Below are positions 6,838-11,077 of a stretch of 11,077 bases of DNA, in pieces. A program made the position numbers and the translations under genes. Each line of letters begins with the position of its first letter. Position 1 is the stretch's first letter. Source of the DNA: Candidatus Aenigmatarchaeota archaeon (GTDB taxonomy: Archaea > Aenigmatarchaeota > Aenigmatarchaeia > PWEA01); contig PUKU01000016.1 in NCBI GenBank assembly GCA_003550625.1, positions 1 through 11,077 of the forward strand. The letters run 5' to 3'. The notes beneath the pieces were generated by a model. The model saw only the letters and a list, made by a program, of their open reading frames with translations, was not told the origin of the DNA and did no database searches.

Positions 6838-6862
6838 TGTGAAGAAAATCTCGGTTGAGGTT

Positions 6863-7648
6863 ATGAAAAGGGTATTGATAACTGCGGGAATCCATGGCAA
6901 CGAAACTGCATCCATTTTACTGGCCCGTGAAATAAAGGGATGGATAGAAGGTTCAGGTATAAGCAACGTTGAAGTTCTACCAGAAGCAAACAAAAAGGCA
7001 GTAGAATCCAATCAAAGAAACAATCCAGAAGATGATAAGGATCTAAACCGTGTTTTTCCCGGAAAGAAAAATGGATCCGACAGTGAAAAAATAGCTTATG
7101 AAATCTTTCACAAGGCAAAGGAGTTTGACTTTGTAATAGACCTACACACGTACGGAGAGAATAGAGTCTGCATACCGCACATAATATCTGACATACGAAA
7201 AGACTACAACAGAAACTTAGCAAGTAGGTTGGGTATCAAATATGCTATACAGACCAAGATGAGTTCAAGACAACTTTTTTCAGAAATCTCAAACATCGGT
7301 AAACCCGCAGTTTTAATCGAAATATGTGGAGCAAACACCATAATAGAGAAGGACATGGAAGAAGTAAAAAAAGGTTTAAAGGACTTCATAGACAGAGGAA
7401 AAGAAAAGAACACCACATTCTTCGATGAATATGAGAAGATAAGACCATCCGACGAAGGATATTTCATACCTGCGGTTAAGCCAGGCGAAACTATAGAAAA
7501 GGGGAGTAAGATCGGTACCATCGATGGTAAAGTGGTGATATCTGACGTGGAAGGAACTGTTCTTGGTATACAAACAGAAAGCACATACAACCCAGAAAGC
7601 GACTACGTTGTATCAGTAGCAAAAACTCCCATCAAAAACTCAAATTAG
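6863..7648 (+). CDS. M14-type aspartoacylase / succinylglutamate desuccinylase-like metallohydrolase
   Basis: 261 residues from ATG 6863. The start fits because MKRVLITAGIHGNE is the canonical opening of the family. An in-frame ATG at 6770 would add 31 residues with no family counterpart and overlaps the neighbour's control region. Zinc ligands are His11 and Glu14 (GIHGNE) and His95 (IDLHTYGEN). DLNRVFPG (60-67) gives the Asn-Arg pair that binds substrate in aspartoacylase, and Arg52 may be the further carboxylate-binding Arg. Glu153 (AVLIEICG) matches the general-base Glu. The C-terminal part, EGYFIPAVKPGETIEKG onward, is the small lipoyl-like beta domain common in this family. Known members cleave N-acyl amino acids (N-acetylaspartate, N-succinylglutamate). 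The exact substrate here is unknown. Its divergent arrangement with the ATP-grasp / Ntn hydrolase pair suggests a shared pathway. The 3' end overlaps the convergent membrane-protein gene by nine bases. Confidence 0.85.
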   Translation: MKRVLITAGIHGNETASILLAREIKGWIEGSGISNVEVLPEANKKAVESNQRNNPEDDKDLNRVFPGKKNGSDSEKIAYEIFHKAKEFDFVIDLHTYGENRVCIPHIISDIRKDYNRNLASRLGIKYAIQTKMSSRQLFSEISNIGKPAVLIEICGANTIIEKDMEEVKKGLKDFIDRGKEKNTTFFDEYEKIRPSDEGYFIPAVKPGETIEKGSKIGTIDGKVVISDVEGTVLGIQTESTYNPESDYVVSVAKTPIKNSN

Positions 7649-7975
7649 AAGGGAAGTGAATCCTAAATAAGCAACGATAAAATTTGCAACAAAGGCGAAG
7701 GTCCCAAGAACTATATACTCCTTCGGTTTGGTTTTAGGCACTACAAAGTTCACAAGACCTATCCAAACCAAGGCTTCGAGTACAAGATCGAGCCTGGGTA
7801 CAGGAAACATACCAGCAACCGACATCACAAAGGGCAGTGCATATAAAACAAAAAGTTGGCCCAGGACAGCAGTAACGAGAAGCTTGAAAGCAGGTATACG
7901 GGAAGAAATTATTCTGTCTCCTATAAAAAGTACCACGAAACTTATCACAGTACTTACAATTAACTCTTGAATCAT
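7640..7975 (-). CDS. Small four-helix membrane protein of unknown function
   Basis: 111 residues, almost entirely hydrophobic, with probable transmembrane helices at about 4-20, 30-56, 63-81 and 87-108. Short charged loops (GDRIISSR, and KTKPKEY near 81-87) lie between them. No family or catalytic motif is recognised. The ATG overlaps the gatE stop as ATGA, so it is probably translated by coupling to gatE and belongs to the same operon. Its own ribosome-binding site is weak (GAAGG immediately before the ATG). The 3' end overlaps the convergent metallohydrolase gene by nine bases, leaving no room for a separate terminator. The coding case rests on an intact frame, coherent helix pattern and tight coupling. 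Function is unknown. Confidence 0.7.
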   Translation of the reverse strand: MIQELIVSTVISFVVLFIGDRIISSRIPAFKLLVTAVLGQLFVLYALPFVMSVAGMFPVPRLDLVLEALVWIGLVNFVVPKTKPKEYIVLGTFAFVANFIVAYLGFTSLLI

Positions 7976-9819
7976 CCCTTCTCATCTATCTTTTTTTTCA
8001 GAATTCTGGATACCCTGTTACCGTTGGCCTTCCCACCGACTTCCTTCATAACAGGACCCATGAGTTTCTTGAAAGCATTTTCATCATCAAGTAGATCCTT
8101 CTTTTCTTCTAGAATCTTCTCCACTATATTCCCGATTGATCCATCGTCCAGGGAACCCTTTTCCTTCACCAGCTCATCAACAGTTTTGTTTTCCTCCAGA
8201 ACACCCTTTATAATCATACCAAAGGAGTCTTTTGGAACATCTCCCTTGTCTATGGCATCCAGAATATCTCGGACATCGTATTCACTGAGATCCTCCGGAT
8301 CAAGACCTTCTCTCTTCTTAACATCCTTAAGCTCGACCGTTAGGAGGTTAGCCAAGGTCGAAACATCCATGTCAAGATCATCCTTCAGGTTTTCGAACAG
8401 ACTGTAGAAACCGCTATCAAGTATCTCCTCTGCGATGTGCTCCGAAAGCCCTTCTTTTACCAGCAGCTCCTTTCTTTTTTCCAGGCTCACAGGAACCTCT
8501 ATTTTTTCCAGTCTCTCTGTGGAAACAAGTATCGGAGGAACATCCGTTTCTGGATACATCCTCGCCTCCCCGGGCAAAGGCCTCAGATAACTGGTAGTAC
8601 CGTCCTCGTTTGAACCTCTTGTCTCCTCGGGGACTCCTTCCATGGCCTCCCTCGCCCTGTCCTTGACTGCATCGATAGCATCTTCCAGGGCCTCTTCCCC
8701 TGCGGCAACAACCAGTACATCGTCCTTTCCGGCATTCAACCTATCCTTGAGATCTCCGAACTCATCCTCGAGATCGTAATTATCTATATCCTCATCCGTA
8801 TGTATTATTCCACCCAGACCGTGTGCCTCCGCGTACTCTGAAAACTCCTTTCCAAGTGTCTTGTCTCCGGATATCTTCCTGGCAAGTAGTCCTCCAAATC
8901 CCTCCAGAACAAATGCTTTGATATCTTTACCTTCCATGATTCTTTTGTAGAAGTCTGAGCTGCTACCTTCGAATACATCTGTGGCATCAAAGACGCCATC
9001 CCTGACCACGGCTTCTTTTTTCTCCAACTCTTTCTTTACCTCCAGGAGCGAAACCTGCCTCTCGACCTCCAGCTTCACGGTATCCTCTAATACATCCAGC
9101 TCCTGTAGGCCCTTGACCTCTACCCTGGACCCACCTTCTATGGAGACGTTGACATCCTGCCTTATGGTTCCTATTCCCCGCTGAACTTTCCCTGTGGCCC
9201 TGAGCATCCTGCCTATTTTCTCTGCAACCTTCCTTGCATGCTCCGGGTTCTTTATATCTGGAGCGGTCCCGATCTCGACCAGTGGTATTCCAAGCCTGTT
9301 TAGTCCATAGGTCACGGTGTTTCCTTCCCTGTTTAGAATCTGAGCACTCTCCTCCTCCAGACAGACGTTTTCAACGCCCACAGAACCTTCGCTCGTATCC
9401 AACTCTCCGTCCAGTCCGACGAGCATGGTTCTCTGGAAACCCGATGGATTCGAACCGTCTATTACGGTCTTGCGCATAGGATGGATCTCATCGGGAACCT
9501 CACATTCAAACATCTTAGCAACCTGGAGTGCTATCTCCATAGCCTCTTCCCTTATCTCGTGCGGTGGCTCCTCGTCAAGCTCCACCTCACATGACTCATT
9601 TGGATATGTTTTATAGATAAACCTGCGGTCGCGTAAGAACTCGTACAGTACTGCAGGATCTACGCCTCCCATCTCCCCTGGAACAGCCCTGAGTTTCCTC
9701 AAAACTTCACCATCTGGCTCCTCTTTCATGGAAGAACTACAGTTGCAGAAAAGCTTCCTTGTATCCAGCCTCTGGTGTATTTCTATACCACACTTGAAAC
9801 CTAAGCTTCCATAGTTCAT
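7972..9819 (-). CDS. gatE: Glutamyl-tRNA(Gln) amidotransferase subunit E
   Basis: 615 residues, close to normal length for archaeal GatE. With GatD it forms the archaea-only heterotetramer that turns misacylated Glu-tRNA(Gln) into Gln-tRNA(Gln). GatE phosphorylates the glutamyl carboxylate and completes amidation with ammonia from GatD. Visible blocks include GFKCGIEIHQRL (7-18), a cysteine set at Cys25, Cys27 and Cys77 in the GatB-like cradle, and GSNPSGFQRT (122-131). GTIRQDVNVSI (217-227) and RVEVKG (232-237) follow. An AspRS-like GAD insertion covers roughly 280-400, then ARMYPETDVPP (419-429), then the helical and YqeY-like tRNA-binding tail ending in MGPVMKEVGGKANG (587-600). Its ATG overlaps the preceding gene's stop (TAATG), with GTGATC four bases upstream as ribosome-binding site. 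Its stop overlaps the next gene (ATGA). Confidence 0.97.
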   Translation of the reverse strand: MNYGSLGFKCGIEIHQRLDTRKLFCNCSSSMKEEPDGEVLRKLRAVPGEMGGVDPAVLYEFLRDRRFIYKTYPNESCEVELDEEPPHEIREEAMEIALQVAKMFECEVPDEIHPMRKTVIDGSNPSGFQRTMLVGLDGELDTSEGSVGVENVCLEEESAQILNREGNTVTYGLNRLGIPLVEIGTAPDIKNPEHARKVAEKIGRMLRATGKVQRGIGTIRQDVNVSIEGGSRVEVKGLQELDVLEDTVKLEVERQVSLLEVKKELEKKEAVVRDGVFDATDVFEGSSSDFYKRIMEGKDIKAFVLEGFGGLLARKISGDKTLGKEFSEYAEAHGLGGIIHTDEDIDNYDLEDEFGDLKDRLNAGKDDVLVVAAGEEALEDAIDAVKDRAREAMEGVPEETRGSNEDGTTSYLRPLPGEARMYPETDVPPILVSTERLEKIEVPVSLEKRKELLVKEGLSEHIAEEILDSGFYSLFENLKDDLDMDVSTLANLLTVELKDVKKREGLDPEDLSEYDVRDILDAIDKGDVPKDSFGMIIKGVLEENKTVDELVKEKGSLDDGSIGNIVEKILEEKKDLLDDENAFKKLMGPVMKEVGGKANGNRVSRILKKKIDEKG

Positions 9820-10220
9820 TACAGATCACTCTTGAACTCCTTTACCTCGTCCTCAAGAACGACATCTCCCTTTTCAACTTCCTCCATGTCCTTTGAATCA
9901 ACAATCTTAAAGTAACGTACAGGTATATCTTCTCTTCTACACAACTTTATTTCAGCCAAAACACCGTCGCTTACAGGACCAACGACCCACATCTCGTCCG
10001 ATATTTTGATAAGGTTGTTGTTGGCTTCTCTTACAACATCCCGTTCCACGACATCCGTCATAAAATAATCGAAACTGGCAAAGGGACTTATTGGTACATA
10101 ACCAGACTCGAGGGCATACTTGACTGCATGCCTGTAGAAGTAAAAGGACTTCTTCGACATGGCTATGAATACAGTATCTTTATCTGAACCCAATTCCATC
10201 GCCCTATGTTCAAAACTCAT
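9819..10220 (-). CDS. Deoxyribosyltransferase-like small protein (DUF4406/DUF7768 resemblance)
   Basis: 133 residues from ATG 10220. The layout resembles the nucleoside 2-deoxyribosyltransferase-like Rossmann families. It has an opening strand TVFIAMSKK (16-24), a helix with FYFYRHAVKYALESGYVPISP (27-46), and the ERDVV helix region (59-63). A strand DEMWVVGPVSDGVLAEI (75-91) follows, in which Ser84 to Glu90 match the S-x-G-x-x-x-E active-site block. Family members cleave or transfer N-glycosidic bonds of nucleotides, and many are uncharacterised or phage-borne. Here the gene sits between gatD and gatE, overlapping gatD by 11 bases and gatE by one. It is surely co-transcribed with them, but no role in amidotransfer is known to me. 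A start at Met8 (10199) would remove the overlap with gatD and is a reasonable alternative. Family call is by motif resemblance. Confidence 0.7.
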   Translation of the reverse strand: MSFEHRAMELGSDKDTVFIAMSKKSFYFYRHAVKYALESGYVPISPFASFDYFMTDVVERDVVREANNNLIKISDEMWVVGPVSDGVLAEIKLCRREDIPVRYFKIVDSKDMEEVEKGDVVLEDEVKEFKSDL

Positions 10221-11077
10221 CTTCCCACTTCACCAGATCCTTGTGTTCGGTTCTTTCGGAAATCTCGCCTCTCATATTCTCCAACATGAGCTCCCTGGCC
10301 TCTTCCTTATCGTAGTTACCAAGAAGCCAACCAAGCTTCACGTAGGCCGTTTCGGGCAACATGTCGTGCAGGTTTCCGATGACGCCTATATCAACGAGGT
10401 CGACGCCCGTTTCGTACACGTTCATATTCACCCTTCCGTACAGACACTGTGAGGTCATAAAGACTATGTTGTCTCTGTCTATATATTCCTCCAGTACATT
10501 CCTTATTTCCTCGTTCTTTATCGGAACATGTCCCAAACCCGTGCCTTCAATAACAACGCCCTTGGTTCCCTCCAGATGTGATTCCAGAGCACTGTGGTCC
10601 ATACCAGGATAAACTTTTACCAGGGCCACGTCCTTACAGAACCCATCCCTTAACTTTGTTTCGCGGTCCTCGTCCTTTCTCCTGTAGTCTTCTCTTACCG
10701 TCTCCAACTCCCGTGTTTCCCAGTCCACCTTAGCATAGGGCCTTCCGTTTACAGTCCGAAAGGCGTCCCTCCTCGAGGTATGCATCTTCCTTACCTTCGT
10801 ACCGGAGTGCAGGTAACAAAAATTATCAGAGGTGGTTCCATGCATGCATACCATAACCTCGGCTATGTCCGAAGTCGCAGCTCTCACTGCACAGACGAGA
10901 TTCTGGTTCGAGTCACTGCTACCACGATCCGAGCTTCTCTGAGATCCTACAAGAACGACAGGAACCGACAGATCCTCTAACATGAAACTCAGTGCGGCAG
11001 AACTGTAGCCCATCGTATCGGTACCGTGGGCCACCACAACACCGTCCTTCCCTTTATCGATCTCCTTCTTCACCTCG
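10210..11077 (-). CDS. gatD: Glutamyl-tRNA(Gln) amidotransferase subunit D (N-terminal end outside window)
   Basis: The frame is open to the window's right edge. About 289 residues of an expected 420-440 are visible, so the N-terminal domain and the first catalytic Thr motif lie outside. A GTG at 11073 is an internal Val, not a start. The asparaginase-like second catalytic block VVVAHGTDTMGYSS is present, with the Thr-Asp pair of the active site. It is followed by VGSQRSSDRGSSDSNQN and then GTKVRKMHTSRRDAF, which holds the Lys/Arg block typical of GatD. GTGLGHVP and TSQCLYGRVNMNVYETG follow, then LPETAYVKLGWLLG near the C-terminus. GatD hydrolyses glutamine to release ammonia, which GatE uses. 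The stop overlaps the following small gene by 11 bases, so gatD heads the visible part of a gatD - small gene - gatE - membrane gene operon. Confidence 0.95.
   Translation of the reverse strand, partial: EVKKEIDKGKDGVVVAHGTDTMGYSSAALSFMLEDLSVPVVLVGSQRSSDRGSSDSNQNLVCAVRAATSDIAEVMVCMHGTTSDNFCYLHSGTKVRKMHTSRRDAFRTVNGRPYAKVDWETRELETVREDYRRKDEDRETKLRDGFCKDVALVKVYPGMDHSALESHLEGTKGVVIEGTGLGHVPIKNEEIRNVLEEYIDRDNIVFMTSQCLYGRVNMNVYETGVDLVDIGVIGNLHDMLPETAYVKLGWLLGNYDKEEARELMLENMRGEISERTEHKDLVKWEDEF

Noticed and set aside
6770..6862. N-terminal extension of the M14-like protein from ATG 6770
   Set aside because: The added 31 residues precede the canonical MKRVLITAGIHGNE opening, run across the neighbour's ribosome-binding site and both TATA elements, and have no family counterpart.
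7967..8407. Plus-strand open frame of 146 residues rich in Ser, Phe and Arg
   Set aside because: The skewed composition is the usual complement of a Glu/Lys/Asp-rich gene (the gatE tail). It is a shadow frame.
11071..11073. GTG as the start of gatD
   Set aside because: The visible protein begins just before the second catalytic block of GatD, and the frame is open to the edge, so the gene continues outside the window.
1..11077. CRISPR arrays, tRNA or rRNA genes, insertion sequences, phage genes
   Set aside because: I saw no regularly spaced repeats, cloverleaf-like segments, transposase motifs or terminal inverted repeats. The deoxyribosyltransferase-like gene has phage relatives, but its tight overlap with gatD and gatE argues against a prophage remnant.

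Overview
The window is archaeal. It carries gatE and most of gatD, which encode the archaea-specific Glu-tRNA(Gln) amidotransferase. It also has an archaeal/eukaryotic-type (CDKAL1-like) tRNA methylthiotransferase, TATA boxes about 25-30 bases before several start codons (leaderless transcripts), GGTG/GAGGTG ribosome-binding sites, and heavy use of ATA (Ile) and AGA/AGG (Arg) codons. Many proteins are rich in Asp and Glu, so a salt-adapted lineage is possible. I cannot name the lineage from sequence alone. Genes are densely packed with many 1-11 base overlaps. No RNA genes, insertion sequences or CRISPR arrays were seen.

Layout. (1) Positions 1-444, minus: N-terminal part of an adenosine-type amidohydrolase (MTA/SAH deaminase-like), cut by the window edge. 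(2) 445-598: divergent promoter region. (3) 599-2503, plus: a 634-residue secreted, membrane-anchored multi-domain surface protein. (4) 2554-4127, plus: a translationally coupled pair, a DUF167/YggU-type small protein and the tRNA t6A methylthiotransferase. (5) 4153-6764, minus: a coupled pair, an ATP-grasp ligase followed by a Cys-2 Ntn hydrolase resembling the C45/choloylglycine hydrolase group. (6) 6863-7648, plus, divergent from the ATP-grasp gene: an M14-type aspartoacylase/succinylglutamate desuccinylase-like metalloenzyme. (7) 7640-11077, minus: gatD (5' end outside the window), a small deoxyribosyltransferase-like protein, gatE and a four-helix membrane protein, all overlapping and presumably one operon.

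How the genes work together. GatD (asparaginase-like, releases ammonia) and GatE (kinase/transamidase) convert Glu-tRNA(Gln) to Gln-tRNA(Gln). The small gene lodged between them and the membrane gene after them have no obvious role in that reaction. The methylthiotransferase modifies t6A37 of ANN-decoding tRNAs, so much of the window serves translation. The most interesting part is the ATP-grasp / Ntn hydrolase / M14 block. One enzyme can make an amide bond at the cost of ATP, and two unrelated folds can break or transfer amides. The three share a compact divergent control region and look lower in G+C than the gat genes. I infer a small amide- or peptide-like metabolite pathway. Its substrate is unknown and I do not recognise it as a described system.
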